From: a virus
Reading direction: 5' to 3' (one strand)
Virus record (IMG/VR): IMGVR_UViG_3300032893_000735
Span: 1-64,000 of that record
DNA length: 64,000 bases
The notes under the pieces are model-generated. The model was given only the letters and a program-made list of their open reading frames with translations, made no database searches and was not told the DNA's origin. Of the stretch, positions 1 to 9,384 are shown piece after piece. Made by a program: the position numbers and the translations under genes. Each line of letters begins with the position of its first letter. The first letter of the stretch is position 1.

Positions 1-1
1 C

Positions 2-121
2 GAGAAGGCGTATTCGGAACCTGAAAAGTACGAACCTTGGGGTCATTCTATCGGGGAACTGTACTTGGAAGGGTACGAGGAAGTATCTCCAGGAGTCTTT
101 GAAATTTATGTAGGAAGTTAG
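2..121 (+). CDS. 3' end of an unidentified gene (partial)
   Basis: An open frame enters from the left edge and stops at TAG 119-121 after 39 codons. The residues are acidic and aromatic-rich (ending EIYVGS) and read like real protein, but no family is recognised. The last base of the stop codon is the first base of a GTCC palindrome (121-135), and a strong hairpin follows, as expected for the end of a transcription unit. It converges on the PhoH-like gene. Confidence 0.55.
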   Translation, partial: EKAYSEPEKYEPWGHSIGELYLEGYEEVSPGVFEIYVGS

Positions 122-140
122 TCCATTTTTCGGACATAGA

Positions 141-179
141 AAAGCCCCGCTCATCCGTAACCATCGGAGGCGGGGCTTT
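141..179. terminator. bidirectional hairpin terminator
   Basis: AAAGCCCCGC (141-150) pairs with GCGGGGCTTT (170-179) around a 19-nt loop. With the A-tract on one side and T-tract on the other it can stop transcription from both directions. It lies exactly between the partial plus-strand gene and the minus-strand PhoH-like gene. Confidence 0.8.
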
Positions 180-186
180 GTTTGTG

Positions 187-975
187 TCAATCGGAGTACA
201 AATCGTAGGCTTCGACCACCTTTTTAACGACCGGGTGTCTGACCACATCCTTGTCCGTAAAATGGACAACCGCTACCTCTGGAACGTGTCGCAGTATGTT
301 CAACGCTTCAATTAGCCCTGACTTCTGCGGGTTAGGCAAGTCGATCTGGGTAATATCCCCGTTGATAACCATTTTCGACCCTGGACCCAACCGAGTCAGG
401 ACCATCTTTAGCTGAGCCGAAGTGCAGTTCTGCGCCTCGTCAATAATCACGAATGAGTTTTCCAAAGTCCGGCCTCTGAGAAATCCGAGCGCCGCAATCT
501 CGATAGTCTTGGACTCAATCATATCCTTGACCTTCTCGGGCGGAAGCATCTTACCGAGGGCGTCGTACAACGCCATCATGTAAGGGTCTACCTTCTCCTG
601 AAGACTGCCGGGAAGGAAACCTAACTTCTCCCCCGCTTCAACTGCGGGGCGGACAAGGATTATCTTGCTTATTTCCCGGTCGCGGAGGGCTTCTACAGCG
701 GAGAAGACGGCTAGGAACGACTTCCCGGTACCGGCGACTCCGATTCCGAAAGTCATATCGTGGTCGCGGATAGCTTCCAGATACGCCTTCTGGTTTTCGT
801 TGCGAGGGGAAAGTTTGAAGCGGATTGGTTTAGTGGGGGCTTCCGCTGGATCGGCGGGTACGTTGCGCTTTAGTCTCTTGGACAAGTGGGCTCCGTTTGT
901 TAAAGTTTGGTTAATGAGGGTTGTTTTGGGCGACGGTATCACTCTATACAGTATAGGAACCTTGAAATAATCCAA
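187..975 (-). CDS. phoH: PhoH-like ATPase
   Basis: P-loop ATPase of the PhoH family, common in phages and of unclear role (RNA metabolism or phosphate stress has been proposed). Walker A GVAGTGKS is at about residues 79-86 and Walker B VIIDEAQ at about 176-182, followed by the conserved NGDITQ segment. The frame opens with TTG at 975. A second TTG at 885 has a better ribosome site (CGGAG, 7 nt before), so the first 30 residues are doubtful. A GTCC palindrome lies inside the coding sequence (253-267), encoding VHFTD. It ends against the hairpin at 141-179. Confidence 0.92.
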   Translation of the reverse strand: MDYFKVPILYRVIPSPKTTLINQTLTNGAHLSKRLKRNVPADPAEAPTKPIRFKLSPRNENQKAYLEAIRDHDMTFGIGVAGTGKSFLAVFSAVEALRDREISKIILVRPAVEAGEKLGFLPGSLQEKVDPYMMALYDALGKMLPPEKVKDMIESKTIEIAALGFLRGRTLENSFVIIDEAQNCTSAQLKMVLTRLGPGSKMVINGDITQIDLPNPQKSGLIEALNILRHVPEVAVVHFTDKDVVRHPVVKKVVEAYDLYSD

Positions 976-996
976 CAGGATACTTGAAGGAGTGAA

Positions 997-2211
997 ATGC
1001 TAGAAATTTACATGATAACTAATCTAGTTACTCGGAAGATTTACGTAGGAAAATCTATACCCGGAAGAGAGAAGAGATTCCGACGACATATTAATGACGC
1101 AAAAAATGGATCGAATCTTCCTCTTCACCGTTCTATGAGAAAACACGGCTTTGATAAATTCACCGTCTGTCTTTTAGATACCGCAAAAACCAAAGAAGAA
1201 CTCAATGAACTTGAGGTGTTCTGGATCAAGAAATTGCGGGCGAGAGACCCCGAAGTGGGGTACAACCTAACTGACGGGGGAGAAGGATGCGCCGGGGTAG
1301 TTCAGAGTGAAGAAACAAGAGCAAAGAGAAGTGAATCCCTGAAAGGGATGCACACCGGAAAATTTGTAGGGGAAAAGAGTTATCGTTTTCGCCACGATCT
1401 GTCTACTGAGCAGATGGTAGAAATGTATCAAAATGGGAAATCTAGCGGAGATATAGCTCGGGAATTAGGTGCTAGTAAAGAAACAATAAACAGTAGGCTG
1501 AAGTCGGCTGGTGTTGTTTTTCGCTCAAATAGTGATGCTCAGAAATTAAAATATTCTTCAGGCCACCATGCTGCGTCCTACCGAGAAGATGTGTCAACTG
1601 ATGATATGGTTTCCATGTTTTCTCAAGGTTTAACCCACCGAGAAATAGCCGATAAACTGGGGGTATCTAAGGCGTGCGTTAAGTCTAGGCTGGTTAAATT
1701 AGGGATACGCCGAACGCCACATAGATGCAATTTGGACAAGGGGAAGGTATCAGAAATGTACCAAGAAGGCTATACTGCTTACGAGATAGCGGATTTGTTC
1801 AACGTATCTCCTGGGGTTATATACAGATCCCTAGAAGAATCTGGGGTTCCAATTCGTCCGAAATCCAGCCAGCCGAAGAAGGCTCTCCGTACTGAGAAAG
1901 TGTGCTATGTGTGCAAAGTTCTTCTTCCTTTGACTTCCTACAATAAAGACAGAACCACCGTAGACGGACATATGGCAATTTGCAGGGAATGTTCAAGGGT
2001 CCTACGAAAGAAGAAATCGGAGGAGATTAAAGAATCTCGAATCTTTCCTCCTCCTTCTTTGGTATCGTATTTCACTGAGGAATCATGTTCAGAAAACGCT
2101 GAAACACAGGATCTTGCTGACGTTCTTGGGGAGTCAAGTCCTTCGACGCCTTACGAAGATATTTCTTCTGGTTCTGGACCAGAAGTGGTTGCAGAGCCTT
2201 CCGTTCTGTGA
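997..2211 (+). CDS. GIY-YIG homing endonuclease with three HTH repeats and zinc finger
   Basis: The only rightward gene in the first 58 kb. Residues 1-90 form a GIY-YIG nuclease domain (opening MLEIYMITN, with KIYVGKS and a later GYNLTDGG). Then come a NUMOD-like stretch and three repeated helix-turn-helix units at about 130-165, 195-230 and 245-280, each with an I-A-(D/R)-x-(L/F) core. A CxxC...CxxC zinc finger follows at about 300-330. Start ATG has AAGGAG 7 nt upstream. The last 140 bp lie antisense to the 3' end of the 1378-residue virion gene, so the tail of this protein may be accidental read-through. Homing genes of this type spread by cutting allelic sites. Confidence 0.9.
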   Translation: MLEIYMITNLVTRKIYVGKSIPGREKRFRRHINDAKNGSNLPLHRSMRKHGFDKFTVCLLDTAKTKEELNELEVFWIKKLRARDPEVGYNLTDGGEGCAGVVQSEETRAKRSESLKGMHTGKFVGEKSYRFRHDLSTEQMVEMYQNGKSSGDIARELGASKETINSRLKSAGVVFRSNSDAQKLKYSSGHHAASYREDVSTDDMVSMFSQGLTHREIADKLGVSKACVKSRLVKLGIRRTPHRCNLDKGKVSEMYQEGYTAYEIADLFNVSPGVIYRSLEESGVPIRPKSSQPKKALRTEKVCYVCKVLLPLTSYNKDRTTVDGHMAICRECSRVLRKKKSEEIKESRIFPPPSLVSYFTEESCSENAETQDLADVLGESSPSTPYEDISSGSGPEVVAEPSVL

Positions 2212-5200
2212 TATTTGCTTGATCCCAAACGTTCAAAAACTCTGCCGCCGGAAGTCGCGAGGATCGGGAGTACAGCCTCGCGATGTCCGTGGGCATATTT
2301 TGAGTTGCTTTAAAGTTGTTCTGAATTTTGCGAAGTTCACCTTCATTTAGCTGATTGGTGCTGTATGTTAGTTTCATCAACTCAGAGAACGGCAGGTCAC
2401 CAGAGCGAACTTGGTCCTCAAGATGCTGAATGTATCGGTGTCTAGCTTGTTGTGGCATAGAAACGGGGCCGTCCTCGTTATGGTTCGCGGCAAGTTCCAC
2501 GGCCATCTTCTGGGCAGGTGTTTGGTATTGTCTAGCTGTCCCGCCGACCCCCTTCCAAACTTGCCCGAGATTGCTAACCTCTGGCCCCGTATCGGTCATG
2601 GCTTGGCCTAGCGATTGTACTGGGATTGGTGCCAGTTGACTCAAAGCGTTAACCCAAAGATCATTAGGCTGCATCTTCCTGCCCATCTTGTCCCGCCCTG
2701 TAATTAACTGAGTAGCCAATCCTACTCCGGGTGACAAGCGGCCTTTGATGAAATCTGAGGGCGAACTCATCATATGAAGAATGTCAGTTGGCAGTACGCG
2801 AATACTCCACAATGTCTCCTTACCATCCTTCGACTTGGTAGCCAGAGAGAATGGGGCTTCGGGGTGCATGTTTCCAGTGGTCAGTTGGTTAAGAACACGA
2901 GCCATCAAGTACACACCAGCGGCCATACCGATTACCTGCTTACGACCAATTGCTCCTTCGTCTCGGTTGAATAAACGAGCACCTGAACGCATTTCGGATT
3001 CGAGCCAGTCCGGGGCGAGAAGAAGCGCGCGCGCGAAATCGGACGTGGTGGCATTTCGGCCCATTGCCCTATAATTCACGCCACCAAAAGAATCATTGGC
3101 GTGCTGCGCCGCCGCCCTAGCTACTTTTTCAGTAGACCATTCAGGGTACTTTGCGCGGTAATCGTCGAATAGTTTTTCGGCGGCAGTCATTTTCCAAGCG
3201 GGCATTGCCCTCTTAAATATGAAATCAGTTTGGGCCTGCATCGTATCAGCTAGAATAGGACCGATTCCGGGGATTTTACGGAGTAGATTATGCTCTCCCG
3301 AAGCTAGACCTTCGGTAAATTCCTGCTGACCCTTATAATCAATTCCGGTAGTCAGATTGTTTCTGACCATTGCCTTGATCTTAGTTTCTGAATTAGGATC
3401 GAGCGGGTCTATCTTTGCTCCGTTTTCAATATCGGGAGTGTGCAGTGAGAACGGATTTACTCCCGTCATGATGGATCTTAACCCGAGCTGCACCAAATGG
3501 AAGGGAGACAAACTAAGCAAAGTTTCCTTCGCCGCTTTTCCGGCCTTCAGAACCGCCCGTCCTACCGAACTCTTAGACAACGCCCCCTGTTCCAGTCCAA
3601 GCCGGTTCTTCAGATACTCAGCGTACTCCGGACTAGCCAAGATGTCCGAATTGACCAGAACTTGCGTCCCGTCTGGGGAGTTGGTTACGAAGTTCCACCC
3701 ACGCATCGCTGTGTGGTCCAGAGCGATATACCCTTGCGGATTCCAGGCATACTTCTTCGGAATCGCTTCGTTGAAATCTTTCAGGCCGGAGTAGTCTCCG
3801 GTTCTCTGCATTTCTTTCAACTGGGCAATTTGCTGGCGGAGGATGTTGTTTCCTTCGGAGTCGTATTTTGCTTCCTTCCGCATCGCTTCGTTTTCCATAC
3901 GTTCGATAGCGGCCTTGATGTTGTCTGGATGGACTTTCGGAGTCATGTCCTTGATAGTTCCGTCGTCCAGGAATCTTTGCAGGTCTCCCGAAGCGTCCAT
4001 TTTCTGGACTTCCGCATCCGCAATATTGATCTTCCGAACCCGAGAAGCGTCTACGAAAATCTTCGGGTCTTCCCCGTTTGGTCCGGACACAACGTTGCCT
4101 TCCCCCGACAAATATGCAATCGGGCGACCATACGAGTCTTTCAACCCGCTGGACATGAGGTTGGATATGAACTTCCGATTTGCTGCGGCTTTGATGATGT
4201 CTACGCGGTCCCCCGCCGTAGCTGCTGCGGGGTCAAATTTCATATCCTTGGGTGACTGTAAAAGAGCAGTCATCAACGTATCATACGTGCGGTTTCGGGC
4301 GGAAGTTACGTTGGTGGCAAATTTACCAGCCTTGGCGTTAGCTACGACTACTCTTCCTTCTGGATTATCTTCAAAGAACCTGTGTAGGTGGTTTTCTACA
4401 TACTCTTTGATGAGTGCGTTTTGATGCGCAAGTTCCCAGTTGCGGTCTTCTTCTGGCCGCATGTAGTCATAAGCGGATTTTACGTTATCAGGAATATCGC
4501 CTTGGGCTATTCTCTTCAAAGAGTCTAGTACAAGGTTTTTATACTCGGCAGAACGTCCTGAGAATTTGTTGTTTTCAATGAGTTGTTTGAGGTTAGCAGG
4601 CATTCCATTTTCTGGACGAGTTGCCCTTCCGACATCCCCTCGGGATGTTTCCACCCCCTCCTTTACTCCTGTATCTGATGCCTCAGCACCCAATATTCGG
4701 CCACCTGCTCCTTGCCCAGTACCTTCAATTCTCTCCTCCCTTCCATCTGCCTCCGACAGAACATTGTAGTATGAAGCGGCTTTGTTCTGGTCGTTCCCTA
4801 ACTCGTGCATAAAAGTCAACAGAGCTTTATCCGACCGTTTCTGCGCTTTTACTTCTTCTGAATCTCCCAGAATTCCCGGCTTATCATGGCCTAAACGCTT
4901 GTTGACTTCTTGTGCGACATTTATCCCTTGTGATTCGGCTACAGCATGTTCTGCCTCTCGAACTCCATTCAGATTATTCACCTTCAGAGTTTCGTCGCTT
5001 GGCTTGAGTTTCGTCCCGAGTACGGGCTCGGCCAGCTCCCCCCAAGAATGAAGGGCATGAGAAGCACCTGCAACTCCGAGTACAGAGTTTGCTGCCCATT
5101 CCGTTCCGTATTCCGCCGCCTTATCGTAGTCTCCTTCTTTCAGTGCATCAAAGAATCGGGGGGACATAGCCGCCGCGCCTTCTAATTGCTGGAGGGTAAA

Positions 5201-6208
5201 TCCAGTGTTCAAGAGCGTGTTGGCGGTCTTCGCCATCTTGACCGTAGTTCCGAGAGACATTTCCGGGGCGATATTGTGGATAACATGAAACGCCCCGCGC
5301 TCCAAAGCGTTTCCGCCGAGCAGGTCTTCTACGCCGAGTCCGTGTTGGTCGAGGACATCTTGTCCGCGCCTCCAAAGATCAGGGTCAACTCCGGCTTCTC
5401 GGACAGCATCTTCTACGGGAGTGAAACCTTCCTGGGCCTTCTTGATCGCATCGCCAGTTTGGGCTAGGTCTTTTAGTTCGGCTCGGGTGAACCCACCCTT
5501 CTCAGCGGCGATTGCGTCTCTGGCTTCTGGAGACAGTTCTCCCGCCTTTAGAGCCTCCCGCTCCGCTTTGTTCAGCCCCACATCCATAAGGCTTCTTTGG
5601 AATTCTTCTTCGCCCAGTTCCGCGTCGCGGCTAACTGCACCAAATACGTTCCTCGCCCTCTGGAGGAGTCCGAGGTCGTGCCCTCCAGCTTTAAGGGCTT
5701 CATCAATTACTGGTTTTACGTCGGGCAGACTTCGGGCGGTATCCCGAGCTATCTTAGCACCCTTGGCAATCTGCGCGATTTCGTCTGCGTTAAATGCAGC
5801 TTCGCCTCCCTCGGTTATAGCTTCTTTGAGGGCGGTTTCTCCGGCTGAAGCTAGCGGGGCACCTGTACCGAAAGTAGCGGCGGTAAGAGCTAACGACAAG
5901 GGACTCGTGAGAGACGAAGCTATATGTTCCACGCCCCTTTCGAATCCTGAAGCCCCTTCTCTTTCTTCTGGGAGACCGAATAAACTCTCGGTCAACGGAG
6001 TCTGCATCCAGTCAAAAGCTCTAGAGTACCAAGCAGCATTAGGATCTTGATATAGATGCTTAATAGGTGCTGGAGTTTCGGAGGGCTGTCTAGAAGTAAT
6101 ACTAGAGGGGCCACCGAAAATATCGCTGAGGTCCGGTCCTGAAGTTTGTTTCGGGGCGGTCGTGGCTGGGCTTCCGAAGATGTCACTCAAATCTGGAGTT
6201 TGCGGCAT
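2072..6208 (-). CDS. large virion protein, probably internal/ejection protein
   Basis: 1378 residues. Position in the late operon, size, an alanine-rich helical start and mixed central part suit an internal virion or DNA-ejection protein of a podovirus; no catalytic motif is recognised. The N-terminus carries two copies of PDLSDIFG(S/G), and a related DLTSIFGG ends the 67-residue protein at 34956-35159. Two GTCC palindromes lie in the gene (3995-4009 encoding VQKMD; 4603-4617 encoding PENGM). The start codon overlaps the stop of the upstream GIY-YIG gene (TAATG). Function is inferred from context only. Confidence 0.75.
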   Translation of the reverse strand: MPQTPDLSDIFGSPATTAPKQTSGPDLSDIFGGPSSITSRQPSETPAPIKHLYQDPNAAWYSRAFDWMQTPLTESLFGLPEEREGASGFERGVEHIASSLTSPLSLALTAATFGTGAPLASAGETALKEAITEGGEAAFNADEIAQIAKGAKIARDTARSLPDVKPVIDEALKAGGHDLGLLQRARNVFGAVSRDAELGEEEFQRSLMDVGLNKAEREALKAGELSPEARDAIAAEKGGFTRAELKDLAQTGDAIKKAQEGFTPVEDAVREAGVDPDLWRRGQDVLDQHGLGVEDLLGGNALERGAFHVIHNIAPEMSLGTTVKMAKTANTLLNTGFTLQQLEGAAAMSPRFFDALKEGDYDKAAEYGTEWAANSVLGVAGASHALHSWGELAEPVLGTKLKPSDETLKVNNLNGVREAEHAVAESQGINVAQEVNKRLGHDKPGILGDSEEVKAQKRSDKALLTFMHELGNDQNKAASYYNVLSEADGREERIEGTGQGAGGRILGAEASDTGVKEGVETSRGDVGRATRPENGMPANLKQLIENNKFSGRSAEYKNLVLDSLKRIAQGDIPDNVKSAYDYMRPEEDRNWELAHQNALIKEYVENHLHRFFEDNPEGRVVVANAKAGKFATNVTSARNRTYDTLMTALLQSPKDMKFDPAAATAGDRVDIIKAAANRKFISNLMSSGLKDSYGRPIAYLSGEGNVVSGPNGEDPKIFVDASRVRKINIADAEVQKMDASGDLQRFLDDGTIKDMTPKVHPDNIKAAIERMENEAMRKEAKYDSEGNNILRQQIAQLKEMQRTGDYSGLKDFNEAIPKKYAWNPQGYIALDHTAMRGWNFVTNSPDGTQVLVNSDILASPEYAEYLKNRLGLEQGALSKSSVGRAVLKAGKAAKETLLSLSPFHLVQLGLRSIMTGVNPFSLHTPDIENGAKIDPLDPNSETKIKAMVRNNLTTGIDYKGQQEFTEGLASGEHNLLRKIPGIGPILADTMQAQTDFIFKRAMPAWKMTAAEKLFDDYRAKYPEWSTEKVARAAAQHANDSFGGVNYRAMGRNATTSDFARALLLAPDWLESEMRSGARLFNRDEGAIGRKQVIGMAAGVYLMARVLNQLTTGNMHPEAPFSLATKSKDGKETLWSIRVLPTDILHMMSSPSDFIKGRLSPGVGLATQLITGRDKMGRKMQPNDLWVNALSQLAPIPVQSLGQAMTDTGPEVSNLGQVWKGVGGTARQYQTPAQKMAVELAANHNEDGPVSMPQQARHRYIQHLEDQVRSGDLPFSELMKLTYSTNQLNEGELRKIQNNFKATQNMPTDIARLYSRSSRLPAAEFLNVWDQANITERKALQPLLVQNQKKYLRKASKDLTPQERQQDPVFQRFLNMIPQ

Positions 6209-7134
6209 TATTGTACTCTCGTTTCTCCTCTTTTATTTCTAAGTATAACTCCTTCTTTTAACAGGCGAAGTCTAACCGCCGATGAAGTTATCTCAAACAT
6301 CTTCGCTACTTGGACTAAAGAGTTGCCTTGCTCATACAATTCCACAAGTTTTTTACTATCAACATCGATAAACTCTTCTTTGCCTTCTTTGATTAGTTTT
6401 TTCCTGTGGGCGTCTCTGGTATTTGGTCGGGGAGAAATTCCTAATTCCCTTAGCCTACCCCTTACCAAAGTTTTTTCAACTCCGAAAATACTAGCTATTT
6501 GTCGAGTAGACTTTCCAGATTCGTACAATCTAACAATTTCCTCTGAAGAAACTTCGTGATTGTAATTAGACGAATTAGGCCCCTCTCTTTTTACAATAAC
6601 TTTGTCTTCTTTGGTTTTTCTAATTTTACCGTTACCTCCTCTGCGCACAACTCCGGCCTCTTTTAGACGAGATAAAACGCAACTTCTACTTATCCCAAGT
6701 TCTTCTGAGATGGTGTTGCTTCCCTTATTTTCCAGATATAGCTTGATTATTTCTTCTGTGCTAACATCCCGTCTTCGATTTGAAGACTCTTTCATTTTCT
6801 CTATGGTTTCAAGGGATCGTTTCAGTCCGCTAAACGTATCTCCCCCGTCTCCGCCTTCTGTCATATTGTACCCATAGTCTGGATTATTGGAATCCATGAG
6901 AAAGATCCATACTTTTTCCAAATCGTTAAGCTCTTTCTTACTTGTCGCCGTATCGACAATTTCTATAAGAAAGGCGGATAAACCATATTTTCGCATAGCT
7001 GAGTATAGACGATTGACACGACCATTTTCACAATTGCTTATATGCTTCATCCACCTTACGAAAGGATTTTTCTCAGTCTTACCTATGTAAGACTTACCAT
7101 TGACGAGATTTTTGATTTGATATATGTAGAACAT
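6208..7134 (-). CDS. GIY-YIG homing endonuclease
   Basis: 308 residues. N-terminal GIY-YIG domain (MFYIYQIKN, KSYIGKT, GYNMTEGG), then three helix-turn-helix repeats (about 120-155, 190-225, 260-295) for DNA recognition. Same architecture as the genes at 997 and 38698. It has its own promoter (7143-7171) with TATAAT only 8 nt before the ATG, so its mRNA should be nearly or completely leaderless. Its TAA overlaps the ATG of the following 1378-residue gene, so the insertion sits exactly at a virion gene's start. Confidence 0.92.
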   Translation of the reverse strand: MFYIYQIKNLVNGKSYIGKTEKNPFVRWMKHISNCENGRVNRLYSAMRKYGLSAFLIEIVDTATSKKELNDLEKVWIFLMDSNNPDYGYNMTEGGDGGDTFSGLKRSLETIEKMKESSNRRRDVSTEEIIKLYLENKGSNTISEELGISRSCVLSRLKEAGVVRRGGNGKIRKTKEDKVIVKREGPNSSNYNHEVSSEEIVRLYESGKSTRQIASIFGVEKTLVRGRLRELGISPRPNTRDAHRKKLIKEGKEEFIDVDSKKLVELYEQGNSLVQVAKMFEITSSAVRLRLLKEGVILRNKRGETRVQ

Positions 7135-7142
7135 TTGAACTC

Positions 7143-7171
7143 ATTATATCACATAACTAGGTGTTTGTCAA
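7143..7171 (-). promoter_or_regulatory. sigma70-type promoter
   Basis: On the minus strand TTGACA (7171-7166), 17-bp spacer, TATAAT (7148-7143), with TGTGA just before the -10 box. The predicted start point is 1-2 nt from the ATG of the GIY-YIG gene at 7134. Confidence 0.8.
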
Positions 7172-7173
7172 TG

Positions 7174-8988
7174 CTAATAGAAAGCCGGAATAGACGCCAT
7201 CCCTTCCTCTGCTTTCTGCTGTTCTGTTTTTGTCGGTACAGTTTCCGTCGCCACCACTTTTAGATAAGGGGCGTCCTGAGGGTGATCTTTTTTCCATTGC
7301 TCCAAAGACGATCTAGTAGTTTGCACGGTGGAGCCGTCCCCCCTCTGAACAGTCACCTTATCGGAGGGATATTGGGGAGTTGGCTCTGGGATGTTGAGAC
7401 CTTTTCGAATAGCACTCTTTTGTTCGGGGGTAATGGGATAGGCCGACAGAGTAGTTTCTACTTGATCCGCAGGCAGTCCTTTTAGCCTAGAAATGGCAGT
7501 GCTTACTGCTGGATCATCTGACCCACTGGAAGACCCAAACCTATGGAACACGCTATGCGATTCCGCGTCGTCGAGTTTCTTCCGAGCATCTGTCCAAGTG
7601 CTTACTGCTTGCTTATACTCAGGTGAATTTTTATCTGCGTCTTTTATAATCGCCACCAAGTCTCTATCATTCAGAACCGCACGGGCATCTGCGATGTCTT
7701 TTTCAACTTTGGGTTGAACAGCAACTATCTCTGCCGGAGTTAAGCCAGCTTTCTCCCAATCTCCACCAGCTTTAGCTAATTTTGCTTGAGCGGAGTTAGC
7801 GGATTTTATTTGGTCCGCTTCGAGTCGGCGAAGCGCCGATTCATCACCAGAGGCACGTGCCGCCGCGTTGGCTTGGTTTATGCGAGCGTCTAGCTCTTTG
7901 AGTTCTTTTTGGTTCTTGGCCAGAGCATCAGTTTTAACTTGTCTATTGTATTTATCGGTTTCAGCATTCTGAACCTTAGTCATTAACCCGACAAACTGGT
8001 CGTAAGGAAGAGATTTTTGTCCAGTTTTCGTATCAGTTTTTAGAGTCTTATCGAGAGCGCCCTCTGGGTAAGAGTCAAGAACTCCTGAATCCTTCATTCG
8101 CTTCATGAGGTCAGGAGTAATAATCATGTCTTTTGTCTTGCTGTATTTGTTCCACACAGTCTGGTAATCAATGCCGTCTGTCCCGTCCGGATTTTTTACA
8201 GCGTATGGAATCACATCGACAGGTTCCCAATCCACGGTGGAATCACCGGGATGTTCCTGTAGCCATTTTGTGTGTTCTGTTTCTGGTACGTTTTGGGCAG
8301 TAGGATCGTTGCCTAGCGCTTTGTATCCTTCTACTATAGGGGAAGCGTCTTTAACCATCTGACGGTGGTCCGTATAGCTCTTCCCGTGAAGTTCGTTTAG
8401 GTACTTTAGTTTCTCGATATTCCACATACCGATTTGCGCATCGGTTTTTAGCTTTTCTTGTTTAGCGGTATCTTCCTCCCGCTGTTCTCTCTTCGCGGAC
8501 AACTGATTCTGCCACTGCTGTTGGGCCTGCTTTGCTTGGAGTGCTTTTTGTTGCGCCAAGTCTTGTCTTTCCGCACCGAATCCTTTAGAAAATGCTTCTG
8601 CTCCACTTTTTGAGTCTGTACTAGCAGCCGCGCCCATCATCGCTCCTGCCAAAATACTACGGAACAATTGTCCCGGCTTATTCGGAACAGACCGAGGTAC
8701 GGGAGGGCTATTCGGATTGGTAGGGTCAGACGGCACGTATTCAGTATGGTTTCCCATCAGAACGTCGTGAATATTTCCAATTACTCGGTGCCACCCTGTT
8801 GGACCTTGTACGGTAGGAGGAGTAGTACGAGGAAAAGAAGGAGTGGATTGAGGTAAGTTAATCGGGGTTTCCAAGTCCGCAGGAGGAGCCGCGTTTTGCG
8901 CAGCAGTTTGCGCGGCAAACTGAGTAGGAGTCGGAAGTTGAGAGACAGCGTTTGCGGCGGCGGGATTTGGTAAAGTAGGACTGGCCAT
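7174..8988 (-). CDS. internal virion protein (predicted)
   Basis: 604 residues. Proline/alanine-rich first 70 residues, a small hydrophobic glycine/alanine stretch near 110-120, then long charged helical segments with heptad character (about 130-190 and 330-430). This composition and the position beside other late genes fit an internal or ejection protein. No family recognised. The ATG overlaps the stop of the previous gene (TAATG). Confidence 0.7.
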   Translation of the reverse strand: MASPTLPNPAAANAVSQLPTPTQFAAQTAAQNAAPPADLETPINLPQSTPSFPRTTPPTVQGPTGWHRVIGNIHDVLMGNHTEYVPSDPTNPNSPPVPRSVPNKPGQLFRSILAGAMMGAAASTDSKSGAEAFSKGFGAERQDLAQQKALQAKQAQQQWQNQLSAKREQREEDTAKQEKLKTDAQIGMWNIEKLKYLNELHGKSYTDHRQMVKDASPIVEGYKALGNDPTAQNVPETEHTKWLQEHPGDSTVDWEPVDVIPYAVKNPDGTDGIDYQTVWNKYSKTKDMIITPDLMKRMKDSGVLDSYPEGALDKTLKTDTKTGQKSLPYDQFVGLMTKVQNAETDKYNRQVKTDALAKNQKELKELDARINQANAAARASGDESALRRLEADQIKSANSAQAKLAKAGGDWEKAGLTPAEIVAVQPKVEKDIADARAVLNDRDLVAIIKDADKNSPEYKQAVSTWTDARKKLDDAESHSVFHRFGSSSGSDDPAVSTAISRLKGLPADQVETTLSAYPITPEQKSAIRKGLNIPEPTPQYPSDKVTVQRGDGSTVQTTRSSLEQWKKDHPQDAPYLKVVATETVPTKTEQQKAEEGMASIPAFY

Positions 8989-9383
8989 TATTTAGACTCC
9001 TGATAAAAATATGTTAAGGGGGTTTCAACACTAATGTCACCAGTATGCAGTGCCTTCTTCAGAAACATCACTACTTTTTCTTGGTCTGACCGCTTTCCGA
9101 CACCGTATACACGGAGAAGGTTTTCCAACTTGTCTTCTTTCTTCAAACCGGCGCGGGATTCCCCCTTGACTTTTAGTGTCAGGTCATACAGGCAAGAATG
9201 TAGACCACTGATCTCCGTTTTGAAAACGCGATGGCCTTCTGAGTCAATCTCATTCTTTCCGGGCAGGGAGAAGCTCTGTATTAAAAGTGGATTGCGGATT
9301 TGGTATGCTACAGATGAAGGGTCAGACCATCCGCGAAGATTTGCGATTGCGTCAAGTAATGATTCTAGTTTATCAACAGACAT
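8988..9383 (-). CDS. conserved late-operon protein, unknown
   Basis: 131 residues, mixed charged, no signal peptide or membrane segment, no recognised motif. It starts one base after the stop of the preceding gene and its stop overlaps the next start. The tight coupling inside the internal-virion-protein cluster suggests a virion or assembly role. Confidence 0.65.
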   Translation of the reverse strand: MSVDKLESLLDAIANLRGWSDPSSVAYQIRNPLLIQSFSLPGKNEIDSEGHRVFKTEISGLHSCLYDLTLKVKGESRAGLKKEDKLENLLRVYGVGKRSDQEKVVMFLKKALHTGDISVETPLTYFYQESK

Positions 9384-9384
9384 T

